A stretch of DNA of 64,000 nt. It comes from Longimycelium tulufanense (GTDB lineage: Bacteria; Actinomycetota; Actinomycetes; Mycobacteriales; Pseudonocardiaceae). Under the pieces are notes generated by a model. The model worked only from the letters and a program-made list of their open reading frames with translations, had not been told where the DNA came from and did no database searches. How positions within the stretch are numbered: position 1 is the stretch's first letter; each line of letters opens with the position of its first letter. The stretch lies in the NCBI RefSeq assembly GCF_014645795.1, contig NZ_BMMK01000004.1, positions 1 through 64,000 of the forward strand, given 5' to 3'. Positions 7,521 through 17,153 of this stretch are shown in pieces. The position numbers were made by a program, and so were the translations under genes.

Positions 7521-7567
7521 CCTCTCCCCCGTTAGTGGGACGTGTTGCGGCAGGTAGCCTGCCTGAC

Positions 7568-7882
7568 GTGGTGGAGGCGAGGGAACGCGACCCGGATTTC
7601 GGGCCGGAACGGCCGGCCGGGGGACCGGTCGAGCCGCGGGCCCTCCCGTCGTTGCCGCGGGCCCTGGTCAACCCGGACCCGGTCGTCGCGGTCGGCAGCG
7701 CGGCGTGGTTCGTCGTCTTCTGCGTGCTGCTGGTGACCCAGGTGCTGTTGGGGGACGGCCCCACGGTGTGGCTGTGGACCGCACTCGCCGGTTGGGTGCT
7801 GGGCGGGATCGGCTTCCTGGTGATCCGGTGGCAGCGGTCCGCCGCGCGGCGCGGCTCGCGCGGGGCGCAGCAGGGCCTCTAG
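7568..7882 (+). CDS. DUF2530 membrane protein
   Basis: A 104-residue protein matching the actinobacterial DUF2530 pattern: a charged N-terminus, then LPRALVNPDPVVAVGSAAWFV leading into two hydrophobic helices, and an Arg-rich tail. No function is established for the family. It sits head-to-head with the NCS2 permease. Two adjacent GTG codons (7568 and 7571) are possible starts, and neither has a strong ribosome-binding site. Confidence 0.75.
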   Translation: MVEARERDPDFGPERPAGGPVEPRALPSLPRALVNPDPVVAVGSAAWFVVFCVLLVTQVLLGDGPTVWLWTALAGWVLGGIGFLVIRWQRSAARRGSRGAQQGL

Positions 7883-8054
7883 ATCGCGCGGGGCCCGGCC
7901 AAGCGGGGCGTAGTTGTGCCCACAGGCTGCCGGGACTCTCCGAGCAGGCCGATCTTCGGTCGGGCCGGTGACAGGTCGGGTTCGCCACCGTTGCCGGTAG
8001 GCGCGACAGCGGCGTGCGGTGTGTACTCGTACCAGGACTCACGGACGGTGCGAG

Positions 8055-8708
8055 ATGGACACCCAGCGCGCGGTCGAAGCGTGGCCGGAGGACCCGGACG
8101 CGGTCCGGGCCCTGCAGGCGTGGCTCAACGAGCCGGGTGGCGCGTTGTTCGCCGACGGCCTGGACTTCCGGGGAGCGAACCTGACCGGGGCGGATCTCGC
8201 GGGGGCCTGGCTCAACGACGCCGACCTGCGTGGGGTCGTGCTCTCGGGGGCCGAGCTGACCAACGCCCACCTCAACGGGGCACGGCTGGCCGGCGCCAAC
8301 CTCACCAACGCCCACCTGGCCGGCGCCGAGTTGGACAGCTCGGACCTCAGCGATGCGTGCGTGGAGCACGCCATCCTGCACAAGGCGTCGCTGTGGGGGG
8401 CCACCGCCCTGCGCGCCGACCTGCACACCGCGACGCTGACCGAGGCCGGCCTGGTCCGGCTCGACCTACGCGGCGCGGACCTCACCTACGCCAGGCTGGA
8501 CCGCACCTCGTTCGATGTCTGGATCGACAGGAGCACGATCGTCCGGGGGCTCACCGGCAGTCTCTACGGCCCGACACACGTGGATGATCGGGACCTGCAC
8601 GAGGACGAGCTCGCCAGCTGGCTCAACGGCCGCGGCGCGTCCGTCACGGTCCTGCCGAACCGCCTGCCCGACCTGCGCTCCTCCTTCGCCGACTCCCCAC
8701 CGTCGTGA
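8055..8708 (+). CDS. pentapeptide repeat protein
   Basis: A 217-residue protein whose middle part, about residues 30-150, is built of tandem pentapeptides of the A(D/N)LxX type (GANLTGADLAGAWLNDADL and so on), which fold into a right-handed quadrilateral helix. The C-terminal ~60 residues are not repetitive. Pentapeptide proteins include gyrase-protecting factors, but the function here is unknown. ATG at 8055 was chosen, with a weak GAG just before it; an in-frame start at 8019 is less likely. The gene stands alone between DUF2530 and the convergent GHKL ATPase. Confidence 0.8.
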   Translation: MDTQRAVEAWPEDPDAVRALQAWLNEPGGALFADGLDFRGANLTGADLAGAWLNDADLRGVVLSGAELTNAHLNGARLAGANLTNAHLAGAELDSSDLSDACVEHAILHKASLWGATALRADLHTATLTEAGLVRLDLRGADLTYARLDRTSFDVWIDRSTIVRGLTGSLYGPTHVDDRDLHEDELASWLNGRGASVTVLPNRLPDLRSSFADSPPS

Positions 8709-8788
8709 GCCGCGGTGTACCAACTGGGGGAGTGCAGTGGTCCCAGATACATCTTGGCCGAGTCATCCAGGATTGCCATGTTGGCTCA

Positions 8789-11758
8789 TCAAGCCAGGAG
8801 GGTGACCGGGGAGGGTCCTTCGGGCTCACCGAGCAGGGCGGCCAGCAGGTGGCGTTCCGACCATCGGCCGGTCGCCCAGGCCAACGCGCGGGCGAGCCCG
8901 GCCGGGTCGTCCACCGCGTGCAACACGCCGTCGTCGTCGATCCACCAGGGCACCGCCACTTCGGCGTCCTCAACCCGGACGACCAGCCGCTCGTGCACGA
9001 CGAGCGGGTCCTCGGGCAGCTCGCGGCCCAGCAGGCCGCACGCCTCGGGCACCCCGTCGAGCTCCGACCACGGCAGCTCCCGCCCCTCGTCGCGCACCTC
9101 GGCCACGATCTCGTCCCCGGCCAGGGGCAGGTCGAGCAGCTCGGCGAGCGGTTCGGCGTGCGCCCGGTCGCCGGCGACCACGCGGTCCGGGCCGAGTACC
9201 CCGAGCACCCATGGCACGTCGAGCACCACGGCCCGGTCAGCCGACACGACGGTGCCGGACAGGGCACGCACCCGCGCGGGAGGGTCGAGCGCGGCCGGGT
9301 CCAGCCGGTGGTCGACCACGGCCTCGGCGAGCGCGGCGTGCGCCCGCAGCGCGGTGCCGGCGGCCACCCACCGCTCCGGGTCGCCCAGGCGCGCCAACAG
9401 GTCCGCGGCGTCGTCGGCGTCGGCCACGGTGAGACCGGCGCGGACCCCGGCCGCGGCCAACACCGCGGGGTCGAGGTCGGTCGCGGCCTCGGCCGGCACG
9501 ATCTCGTACAGCCCCACCAGATCCTCGGCGTCGGCCAGGCACCAGTGCCGGGGCGGCCGGCCGCCCAGCCGCGCGTACCGGGCCAGCCACCAGGTCGTGT
9601 AGCCCGGCTCGCGCAGCACCCGTCGCGCGTCCGGATCGTGGGCGAGGATGCGCAACGCCTCGGGCCAGCGGTCCTCGGCGACGAGGTCGAGGTCGCGCAC
9701 GGCCTCCAGCCGGGCGGGCGGCGCCGGGCGGCTGGTCCACCACTCCTCCTCGTCGGCCAGCTCGTGGTCCGGACCGCCGGGCGCGTCGTCGACCAGCACC
9801 GGGAACCTCTCGAGCACGCCGATCGCGGTGAGCAGGCTGCTCGGCCAGCTGTTGGCCACCTTGTCCGACAGCGCGGTGAGCGGGGCGTCCTCGGCGAGTA
9901 CCTCGAGCAGCGCCGAGCCGGGCAGGACCAGCTCGTCGGCACGGCAGGGCTCGCCCTCGGTGTTTGGCAACGCCAGGGCGGCCAGCCATGGCAGCTCACC
10001 GGGGTGCAGGCCGGCCCGGTCGGCGAGCAGCAGGACGGCGTCGACGAGTGCGGCGACGTCCACCCCGGCCTCGGCGTCCTCGACGCTGCGCTCGACGGCC
10101 TCCCGCAACGCCTCCAGCAGTTCCATCGGCCCCGCGCGCCGGGCGCCGAGTCGTTCGAGCAACGCGTGTGCGGCCTCGCTGTGCGCGATGCGCAGGCCAG
10201 AAGTGTCCACACCGGACAGTGCGTCCAGGGTGGCGCGATCCGCCTCCGGCAGCAGGACGTCCCGCGGTCCGGTCACGGTACGCCCATCGACCAGGGGTAC
10301 CGGAAGCGCGCCGAGTTCCTCGCGCGCAGCGGGATCCGCGGCCACCACACCTTCCAGTGCGACGTAGAGCCGTCCCCACCACGCCGGTTCTCGCTCGACC
10401 TCGGCGAGCGCCGCCGCGATGTCCGCCGGCCGCACCCGTGGCACGTGCAGCGCGGCCAACGCCTGTGCGTGCCGCGGCGCCGCAAGTTCGGCCGCCAGTA
10501 GGCCGGGCAGCACATCGGCGAGCAGGGCGACGAGATCGTCCTGCGGGGTGTCCAGGACACGGGCGACGGCCGGCGCACGGAGCTGGTCCGACTCGGCCGC
10601 GGGCAACCACTCGGTGTCCCGCAGCCGCCCCAACACCCGATCCCGCAGCTCACCGTCCACTTCGGACAGCGGGAACTCCGGGAGCGGAACCAGCGCGGTG
10701 CGATGCTCGGCGGGCACAGCGAGCACCAGCTCCGGGTACGCGGCCGCAGCGGCGTCCAGCACCGCGTCCGTCGCCGGGCCGGGGAGCAGCCGGCGGCGCG
10801 AGGGCTCCACCGGCAGGGTGGCCAGCAACCGCGCCGGGAGGGACAACCTCTCGTCCGTCGGCGTCGGCGCGTGCAGCACATCCTCCTGTAGCGGCGCGGG
10901 AACATCGTTGCCCGCCAGTGGAACCGCCCAGCACACCGTCCACTCAGGACGCTCCCGCGCCTCGGTAGCCAACCCGCTCAGTTCGGGTCCGGCGAGTCGG
11001 CCGTGCTCCCGCCGCAGCAACCAGCGGGTGGTCCGTCCGCCACCGTGCACCGCAACACGGCCCCCGGGCTCGTCCTCCCGTCGCCACACAGCACCGCCGA
11101 CCTCGATCCGGTTCAGCCACGGCAATGCCAGCAGAAGGTCGGCGGCCTGCTCGGCGCATGCGGCCAGCAGCGCGTCGGCATCGACGTCGGTCCGCAGCGG
11201 GAGCCGGACCTCGGTGTCGAAACCCGGCGGTGGGGCGGGCTCGTCGGGCTCGGTCGGCCACACCAGGCGCAGCACCGGAACCGCGCCGGCCCTGCTGCCG
11301 ACTTCCTCCGCCGGCCCGGCCATACCGGCGATCTCCGCCCGGGTGCGGTCCGCGGAGAACGCGACCCCGCCGCTCGTCGAGACGACACGGGGCGCATCGG
11401 TCACCGCGAGCACGGCAGCAAAGCCCACGCCGAACCGGCCGACCGTGCCGGAGGCTCGTTTCGCGGAAGCGCGTAGCGATGCGAGTGCCGCCACCCCGGC
11501 CGCGTCCAGCGGAGCGCCCGTGTTGGCGACCCGCAGCTCGCCGTCGACCACCGTCAGCCGGATCCGGCCCGGCTGACCCGCGTGCGCGGCCGCGTCCGCG
11601 GCGTTCTGTGCCAGCTCGACAAGCAGCCGGTCGCGGTAGCCGCCGTAGTGCAGGTCCTCCTCGGCGTTCGCGTCCTCCCGGAACCGGGTCGGCGAGCCGC
11701 GCCAGGCGTCCAGCACCGCACCACGCAGGGCGGCCGTGCCGAACGGGTCGGCGGTCAT
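8789..11758 (-). CDS. sacsin-like GHKL ATPase domain protein
   Basis: A 989-residue protein with an N-terminal Hsp90/sacsin-type ATP-binding domain. The N-box reads LVELAQNAADAA (E49, N52, D55), the second motif is the degenerate RVANTGAPLD, and the glycine-rich lid is GTVGRFGVGFAAVL. The remaining ~750 residues are Leu/Ala/Glu-rich and show no motif I recognise. Proteins of this layout are widespread in actinomycetes, with unknown clients. ATG at 11758 follows the DUF3027 stop by four bases, so the two are translationally coupled. The frame stays open upstream to 12004, but that extension overlaps DUF3027 and is low-complexity shadow. Confidence 0.8.
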   Translation of the reverse strand: MTADPFGTAALRGAVLDAWRGSPTRFREDANAEEDLHYGGYRDRLLVELAQNAADAAAHAGQPGRIRLTVVDGELRVANTGAPLDAAGVAALASLRASAKRASGTVGRFGVGFAAVLAVTDAPRVVSTSGGVAFSADRTRAEIAGMAGPAEEVGSRAGAVPVLRLVWPTEPDEPAPPPGFDTEVRLPLRTDVDADALLAACAEQAADLLLALPWLNRIEVGGAVWRREDEPGGRVAVHGGGRTTRWLLRREHGRLAGPELSGLATEARERPEWTVCWAVPLAGNDVPAPLQEDVLHAPTPTDERLSLPARLLATLPVEPSRRRLLPGPATDAVLDAAAAAYPELVLAVPAEHRTALVPLPEFPLSEVDGELRDRVLGRLRDTEWLPAAESDQLRAPAVARVLDTPQDDLVALLADVLPGLLAAELAAPRHAQALAALHVPRVRPADIAAALAEVEREPAWWGRLYVALEGVVAADPAAREELGALPVPLVDGRTVTGPRDVLLPEADRATLDALSGVDTSGLRIAHSEAAHALLERLGARRAGPMELLEALREAVERSVEDAEAGVDVAALVDAVLLLADRAGLHPGELPWLAALALPNTEGEPCRADELVLPGSALLEVLAEDAPLTALSDKVANSWPSSLLTAIGVLERFPVLVDDAPGGPDHELADEEEWWTSRPAPPARLEAVRDLDLVAEDRWPEALRILAHDPDARRVLREPGYTTWWLARYARLGGRPPRHWCLADAEDLVGLYEIVPAEAATDLDPAVLAAAGVRAGLTVADADDAADLLARLGDPERWVAAGTALRAHAALAEAVVDHRLDPAALDPPARVRALSGTVVSADRAVVLDVPWVLGVLGPDRVVAGDRAHAEPLAELLDLPLAGDEIVAEVRDEGRELPWSELDGVPEACGLLGRELPEDPLVVHERLVVRVEDAEVAVPWWIDDDGVLHAVDDPAGLARALAWATGRWSERHLLAALLGEPEGPSPVTLLA

Positions 11759-11762
11759 GGCC

Positions 11763-12599
11763 TCACGAGCCCCGTTCCGACCGCCCCCGCCGCCGCGTCG
11801 GCTCGACGTCGAGCACGGAGTCGTCGTAGACCAGCTCGGCCACCGGCACCTGCGGCGAGGTGTCGATCTCCGCCTCGGAGTGCGCGCCGCAGCCGTACTC
11901 GGTGTGCACCACGTGGCCGTCGGCGGGGGAGAGCGCGTTGCCGCAGACGCCGTAGGCGGCGCGCAGGGACCCGGCGACCGGCAGGTAGAAGCCGCACGTG
12001 CCACAGCTGGCCGGCGCGCTCCTGGCCATCTCGCTGCGCGGGCCGAACTCGCCGCGATACCACCGGTCGGCGGCTTCCAGGCGGCCCTGCCGGGACATCA
12101 CCCGTACCCGGCCCAGACCGATCTCCCGGGCGACCTCCTCCACGGCGGGGTCGTCGCTGTACAGATAGGCCGGGAGCAGCCGTGGGTCGTCCCGGGTGGT
12201 GGGCAGCAGGTCGCCCACCCCGAGATCGCCCGCGCGCACCCGCTGCTGCCAGGGCACCCAGTCCGGGGCGACCAGGGCGTCCGGGCCGGGCAGCAGCACG
12301 ACCTCGCTGACGGTGACCGGCTCGTCCGGGCCGGCGTGCGCCACGGTCACCGCCCAGCGCCAGCCGACGTACCCGGCGTGCAACGCCTCGAACAGGTGGG
12401 TGGCGGCGGCGGAGTCCTCGGCCTGCACCCCGACGTGCTCGCCGACCCCCTCGACGCCGGCCTCCTCCAGTGCGGCCTCGCGGGCGAGCTCGACCGCGCC
12501 GGCCAGCACGGGATCCGGGGTCTGCCCGGCCGTGCCGCCGACCTGCCCGGAACCGAGCGCCCCCGACGGGCGTTGTCCTGCGATGGGGGTTGGCGTCAC
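11763..12599 (-). CDS. DUF3027 family protein
   Basis: A 278-residue protein matching the actinobacterial DUF3027 family (Rv0883c in M. tuberculosis). Visible marks are the acidic N-terminal region, the SCGTCGFYLP and GVCGN cysteine motifs and EYGCGAHSE near the C-terminus, which together could hold zinc. GTG at 12599 is the probable start, with AGGG directly before it. It is the first gene of a unit with the GHKL ATPase and is divergent from the glutaminyl-cyclase gene. Function is unknown. Confidence 0.82.
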   Translation of the reverse strand: MTPTPIAGQRPSGALGSGQVGGTAGQTPDPVLAGAVELAREAALEEAGVEGVGEHVGVQAEDSAAATHLFEALHAGYVGWRWAVTVAHAGPDEPVTVSEVVLLPGPDALVAPDWVPWQQRVRAGDLGVGDLLPTTRDDPRLLPAYLYSDDPAVEEVAREIGLGRVRVMSRQGRLEAADRWYRGEFGPRSEMARSAPASCGTCGFYLPVAGSLRAAYGVCGNALSPADGHVVHTEYGCGAHSEAEIDTSPQVPVAELVYDDSVLDVEPTRRRGRSERGS

Positions 12600-12674
12600 G
12601 TCCCTGATTGTGCCCCACCTGCCCGATCCCGACTCACCCCGCATCCGGGCGGTGGGCGTGCCACGCTGGAGCGC

Positions 12675-13469
12675 GTGCGACGGCCAGGGTTTCCGATCGC
12701 CGGTGTGCTCACCGCGGGGTTGCTCGTCGCCGGCTGCGCCGGTGCGCTCGGCCACGCCGACCCCGCGGAGCGGCTGCGACCCGAGGTACTTGCCGTGCTG
12801 CCGCACGACCCGTCGGCGTTCACCCAGGGCCTGGAACTCGCCGACGGGGTGCTCTACGAGGGGACCGGCCTGGTGGGTGAATCCAGCCTGCGCGAGGTGG
12901 AACCGGAGACGGGACGGGTGCGGCGGCAGGCTGAACTCGCGCCGCCGCTGTTCGGCGAGGGCGTGACCGTCGTCGGCGACCGGATCTGGCAACTGACGTG
13001 GCGGAACGGCGTCGCGGTCGAGTGGGACCGCTCGACGTTGCGGCAGACGCGCCAGGTCTCCTATCCCGGCGAGGGCTGGGGGTTGTGCTTCGACCGGGCG
13101 GGCGGCCGGCTGGTGATGAGCGACGGCAGCGCCCGCCTCACGTTCCGGGACCCGGTCACGTTCGAGCGCACGGGGGAGGTCGTCGTGCGCCGTGGTGGTG
13201 GCGAGCAGAGGCGGCTCAACGAGCTGGAGTGCGTGGCCGGCTCGGTGTGGGCGAACGTCTGGGGCAGCGACGAGATCCTTCGGATCGACCCGGCCTCGGG
13301 CCAGGTGACCGGGGTGGTGGACGCCGGTGGGCTCCTCCCGGCCGATCAGGCCGCCGGGGCGGACGTGCTCAACGGCGTCGCCGCGGTGCCGGGGACGACG
13401 GAATTCCTGGTCACCGGGAAGCGCTGGCCGAGCATCTTCCGGGTCCAGTTCGTGCCCGCCGGCGACTGA
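12675..13469 (+). CDS. glutaminyl-peptide cyclotransferase-like lipoprotein
   Basis: A 264-residue exported protein. The N-terminus is a lipoprotein signal with lipobox LVAGC, so the mature protein is membrane-anchored outside the cell. The body is a five-bladed beta-propeller of the plant-type glutamine cyclotransferase family: HDPSAFTQGLELADG, LYEGTGLVGESSL, LTWRNGVAVEWD, GLCFDRAGGRLVMSDGS and LNELECVAGSVWANVW are all typical. The enzyme would convert N-terminal Gln to pyroglutamate. GTG at 12675 has GGAG four bases upstream. It is divergent from DUF3027 with a 75-bp promoter region. Confidence 0.87.
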   Translation: MRRPGFPIAGVLTAGLLVAGCAGALGHADPAERLRPEVLAVLPHDPSAFTQGLELADGVLYEGTGLVGESSLREVEPETGRVRRQAELAPPLFGEGVTVVGDRIWQLTWRNGVAVEWDRSTLRQTRQVSYPGEGWGLCFDRAGGRLVMSDGSARLTFRDPVTFERTGEVVVRRGGGEQRRLNELECVAGSVWANVWGSDEILRIDPASGQVTGVVDAGGLLPADQAAGADVLNGVAAVPGTTEFLVTGKRWPSIFRVQFVPAGD

Positions 13470-13576
13470 GCCGGAACCGGACAAGGCAGCCCGAAGCGGG
13501 CCAAGCGGCAAAAACCACGCCGGCGCGGTGGTGAAGCGCACGCGATCGGGGCACCGGTTACGGCAGGATTGGGTTC

Positions 13577-15478
13577 GTGGTTCGGTCCGGTCCTGCTGAT
13601 CAGCCCGGCGGTGCGCGCAAGGGCTGGGGTGCCGGGCGTCGCAGGACGGGTCGGGACGTCCCCACCGGCATGCCCGACCCTGCGTCCCCGGCCGCCTCCG
13701 CCGCGGACCGCCGCTATCCGTGGCAGGACGACCCCGACTACACGGCGTCCTCTTCGACGGGTTCCCCGCCGCCCGCGCCCCGACCGACCCGGCAGCTCCG
13801 GCCCCGGCCGACCCCGGTCGAGTGGGCGCCCACCGAACCAACCCGGGATCCGCTCGGCGCCGGGCACCGCACGCGTCCCCTGTCGACGCCACCGACCGGG
13901 CACCCTCCCCACGGCACCCGACCCTTACCGGAGCAGGACGCCGAGCGGCCCGCGGCCACCCGGCCGCCCCGGAAGATCACCGTCACCCGGGTCGCGATGT
14001 GGCGGAGCCGGCAGCTTACCCAGCAGGCGGTGCACGCCTTCCGGCGTGCCGCACACGCCGACGGCGCCGACAAGTCCGGCCTGGCGAGGCTGACCTACGC
14101 CACGATGGCGAACTACGCGATCGACGCCGCGATCGCGGTCGCCCTGGCCAACACCCTGTTCTTCTCCGCGGCGACGGCCGAGAGCAAGGGCAAGGTCGCG
14201 CTCTACCTGCTGATCACGGTGGCGCCGTTCGCGGTGGTCGCGCCCGTGATCGGGCCGGCACTGGATCGCCTGCAGCGCGGGCGGCGGCTCGCCCTGGCCG
14301 CCTCCTTCGTCGGCCGGGCCGTGCTCGCGGCCGTGATGGCGTTGCACTTCGACGACTGGCTGCTGTATCCGGCGGCGCTGGGCACGATGGTGCTGTCCCG
14401 GTCCTTCAGCGTGCTGCGGGCCGCCGTCACGCCACGGGTCCTGCCGCCGGAGATCACCCTGGTCAAGACCAATGCCCGGCTGACGATGTTCGGCCTGGTC
14501 TCCGGGGCCGCGTTCGGTGCGGTGGCAGCCGGCTTCGCCAAGCTCTTCGACTCCCCCGGCGCGCTCTGGTACACGGCCGCGCTCTGTATCGGCGGCGCCA
14601 TGCTGTGCCTGCGCATCCCCGCCTGGGTGGAGGCCACCGAGGGCGAGGTGCCGGCGTCCCTGCGGGACCGGCCGGACCGGCCGCGCTGGCAGCCGATGGG
14701 CAGGCACGTGGTGGTGGCGCTGTGGGGAAGCTCCACCATCCGCGTGCTCACCGGCTTCCTCACCCTGTTCGCGGCGTTCGTGATCAAGGGCGAGACCGAG
14801 CACTCCCCGCTGCGGCAGGTGCTGCTGCTCGGGGTGATCGGTGTGGCCGCCGGCGCCGGCGGCTTCCTCGGTAACGGCATCGGTGCGCGGCTGCACTTCG
14901 AGAAGCCGGACCAGGTGATCATCGGCTGCCTGAGCGGCGCGCTGGCGGCCACGTTGTTCGCCGCTCTCGCCGAGGGGATCACCACGGCCGCGGTGGTCGG
15001 CCTCGTCGGCGCGACCGCGAGTGCGTTGGCCAAGGGCTGCCTGGACGCGGTGATCCAGCACGACATGCCGGAGGAGTCCCGGGCGTCCGCGTTCGGCCGC
15101 TCGGAGACCGTCCTGCAGCTCGCCTGGGTGTTCGGCGGCGCGATCGGCCTGCTGCTGCCGGCCCGCTGGTGGATCGGGTTCGCGGTGGCCGGCGGGGTCC
15201 TGGCGCTGGGCCTGGTGCAGACCCTGATGCTGCACCGCGGCACGTCACTGATTCCGGCCCTGGGTGGCCAGCGGTCGGAGCGGCCGTCCCGGACCCGCCG
15301 GACGGCACGGACCGGGCGGCGCCCGCACCGCCGGCAACCGGCGGAACCGGAACGTCGGGCCGGCGGGGACTCCGGCCGGGTGCGCCGGGACGGACGGCGG
15401 GACGCACGCTGGGACGGGCGGTGGGACGGCACGGGCGAGCCGGTCCCCGGCGCGGAACGGCCCTCCTCCACCACGTAG
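13577..15478 (+). CDS. MFS-type membrane protein with disordered tails
   Basis: A 633-residue protein: ~130 Pro/Arg/Thr-rich residues, then about twelve hydrophobic segments of a major facilitator fold (TYATMANYAIDAAIAVALAN, PVIGPALDRLQRGRR, VLRAAVTPRVLPPE), and a ~65-residue Arg-rich C-terminal tail. It resembles the mycobacterial Rv0876c family, which also neighbours a DUF2771-type lipoprotein. GTG at 13577 has AGGA eight bases before it; ATG at 13670 is the alternative start without a ribosome-binding site. The substrate is unknown. The lipoprotein gene follows at once, so the two are probably co-expressed. Confidence 0.8.
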   Translation: MVRSGPADQPGGARKGWGAGRRRTGRDVPTGMPDPASPAASAADRRYPWQDDPDYTASSSTGSPPPAPRPTRQLRPRPTPVEWAPTEPTRDPLGAGHRTRPLSTPPTGHPPHGTRPLPEQDAERPAATRPPRKITVTRVAMWRSRQLTQQAVHAFRRAAHADGADKSGLARLTYATMANYAIDAAIAVALANTLFFSAATAESKGKVALYLLITVAPFAVVAPVIGPALDRLQRGRRLALAASFVGRAVLAAVMALHFDDWLLYPAALGTMVLSRSFSVLRAAVTPRVLPPEITLVKTNARLTMFGLVSGAAFGAVAAGFAKLFDSPGALWYTAALCIGGAMLCLRIPAWVEATEGEVPASLRDRPDRPRWQPMGRHVVVALWGSSTIRVLTGFLTLFAAFVIKGETEHSPLRQVLLLGVIGVAAGAGGFLGNGIGARLHFEKPDQVIIGCLSGALAATLFAALAEGITTAAVVGLVGATASALAKGCLDAVIQHDMPEESRASAFGRSETVLQLAWVFGGAIGLLLPARWWIGFAVAGGVLALGLVQTLMLHRGTSLIPALGGQRSERPSRTRRTARTGRRPHRRQPAEPERRAGGDSGRVRRDGRRDARWDGRWDGTGEPVPGAERPSSTT

Positions 15479-15489
15479 GGTCGGTGCTC

Positions 15490-15969
15490 GTGCTTCGTCG
15501 TTGGACCCTGGTGCTGGTCGCGGGCGTGGGGCTGCTCGCGGCGAGTTGCTCGGCCCCACCCCGGCCCGAGGTGTCGTTCTTCGCGAACAACCGGACCGTG
15601 GCCGTGGGCCCCACCCAGTTCTGCGACGAGAACCTGGAGAACTGCGGCGCCGACCCGCAGGCCGAGGCCGTGCTCCGGGTGCCGGCGGGCAAGCCGCTGC
15701 AGATCTCGGTCGCCAAGGAGATCGCCGCGGCCCCGTGGCAGGTGGTGTTCCGTTACCGGCTGCCCGGCGGCGAGCGCGTGGACGGCCGCAGCGAGGTTTT
15801 CCGGCCCGGCGAGCAGCTCGCCTACTCGCTGCGCCTGCCCGAAGCCGGCGCCCAGCTGGAGACCGCGGAGATCCACCAGTTCGGTGCGGTGATGCTGCAG
15901 CGTCCCGACGGCGGGGTCGACTTCCCGGCCCGAGCGACGTGGGTGCTCTCCGTCGACGACCGGTCCTGA
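15490..15969 (+). CDS. DUF2771 lipoprotein
   Basis: A ~159-residue secreted lipoprotein with a short signal and lipobox LLAASC, then a beta-rich domain with paired Cys (FCDENLENC) typical of DUF2771. Function is unknown. AGGG at 15477-15480 lies nine bases before GTG 15490 and three before GTG 15484, so I prefer 15490. It sits directly behind the MFS gene, the same order as in mycobacteria. Confidence 0.78.
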   Translation: MLRRWTLVLVAGVGLLAASCSAPPRPEVSFFANNRTVAVGPTQFCDENLENCGADPQAEAVLRVPAGKPLQISVAKEIAAAPWQVVFRYRLPGGERVDGRSEVFRPGEQLAYSLRLPEAGAQLETAEIHQFGAVMLQRPDGGVDFPARATWVLSVDDRS

Positions 15970-16121
15970 CCGCGGCCGGTCACCCGGGTCTCGGGCCATG
16001 CCGAAACGGCTCTCCCCCGTGGGGGCGGGTCCACCTCGACCAGGTTGGTCGCGATGTGCCCCGAGGTGCCCCGGTGCTGCTGACGCACTCCCCGACCCAG
16101 CCGCGCTACGGCCGACCGTGA

Positions 16122-16244
16122 GACGCGGCCTCCTTCGCGAGGCGCGTCACAAGACACGGTGGGTGCGCAATCTGCACGCGGATCGCGCACCCAGTTCCGT
16201 GGTCAGACCGAGCTGGCCCGGCTCACCGGATCGTTGTGAGCCGG
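16122..16244. terminator. three hairpins between convergent genes
   Basis: The 300-bp convergent gap 15970-16269 contains no gene. It holds three inverted repeats: 16122-16148 (GACGCG arms with a bulge), 16161-16192 (GGGTGCGC and GCGCACCC) and 16218-16244 (CCGGCTCA and TGAGCCGG). They probably stop transcripts arriving from the DUF2771 and cold-shock genes. Confidence 0.6.
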
Positions 16245-16269
16245 ATCCACCCGCTGACGAACCGACCGG

Positions 16270-16656
16270 TTACGGCTCCAGCTCCCGTGCCACGGCACGC
16301 ACGACCTCGGCGATGCGCTTGGTGGCCTTGCGGTCGGGGTAACGACCGCGGCGCAGCTCCGGCTGCACTTTGGCTTCCAGCAACTTGATCATGTCGTCGA
16401 TGAGGCCGTGCAACTCCTCGGCGGGGCGCCGGCGTGCCTCCACCACCGACGGAAGCGGGTCGACGAGCTTGACCGACAGCGCCTGCGGCCCACGCCGGCC
16501 CTCGGCCACGCCGAACTCGACGCGCTGCCCGGTCTTCAACGCCGCGACGCCCTGGGGCAATGCGGAGGCGCGCACGTAGACGTCCTCCCCACCGTCCTGG
16601 GTCACGAAGCCGAAGCCCTTGTCCGCGTCGTACCACTTGACCCTGCCGGTTGGCAC
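16270..16656 (-). CDS. cold-shock domain protein with C-terminal extension
   Basis: A 128-residue protein. Residues 1-65 form a cold-shock OB-fold that binds single-stranded nucleic acid, with the RNP1-like KGFGFVT and RNP2-like VYVRAS motifs. The following ~60 residues form an extra helical, charged region ([15 protein letters not shown]) absent from 67-residue CspA proteins but usual for the larger actinobacterial CspB type (compare Rv0871). GTG at 16656 has GAGG just upstream. It is divergent from the small membrane protein gene. Confidence 0.88.
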   Translation of the reverse strand: MPTGRVKWYDADKGFGFVTQDGGEDVYVRASALPQGVAALKTGQRVEFGVAEGRRGPQALSVKLVDPLPSVVEARRRPAEELHGLIDDMIKLLEAKVQPELRRGRYPDRKATKRIAEVVRAVARELEP

Positions 16657-16930
16657 TGTCCTCACCGTTCCCTCGTCTGCTGGTCCACGTCGGGCGCGGA
16701 CCTTGCGGCCCGCGCACGACGAACGCGCCCCAGGCGTGCCCGGGACGCGCGACCCAAGCGTAGCGAGCACACCGCCTGCGGTGCGAAGCAACATTCTCTG
16801 CTCCGCACCATCACCAAGATCCCACTCGAACGGCGCAGGCGGTACCAGAGCTGGTCGGCGGCGTGGCGCCGGTCGCGTCGCCCACCCTCCCGGACCACCG
16901 ACCACCCCCGGTCGGCCTAAGCTCGTCGGC

Positions 16931-17140
16931 GTGACGGCTCGAGCTGGTGGCACCAGGTTGTTTCCGGTCGCGGTGGCGTTGTTCGCCGTCGGCCTGCTCG
17001 CGTTCGTCGTGATCTTCGGGCTGTACGCGACCGGGCACGCCGAGCTGCCGGTGTGGTTGAACATGGTCGCGGGGCTGTGCCTGCCGGCCGGGCTCGCGCT
17101 GGGCGTGTTCGCGCTGGTCCGGAAGGGGCGCCGCCGCTAG
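16931..17140 (+). CDS. small membrane protein (two TM segments)
   Basis: A 69-residue protein with two hydrophobic segments ([20 protein letters not shown] and [18 protein letters not shown]) and a basic tail. I do not recognise a named family, although Rv0870c occupies the equivalent position next to cspB in M. tuberculosis. GTG at 16931 is the only reasonable start. It is convergent with the HAD hydrolase gene. Confidence 0.6.
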   Translation: MTARAGGTRLFPVAVALFAVGLLAFVVIFGLYATGHAELPVWLNMVAGLCLPAGLALGVFALVRKGRRR

Positions 17141-17153
17141 GCGGACCCGCTCG

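Noticed and set aside
11759..12004. N-terminal extension of the GHKL ATPase to 12004
   Set aside because: It overlaps the DUF3027 gene out of frame and is Arg/Pro/Thr-rich. ATG 11758 fits the coupling.
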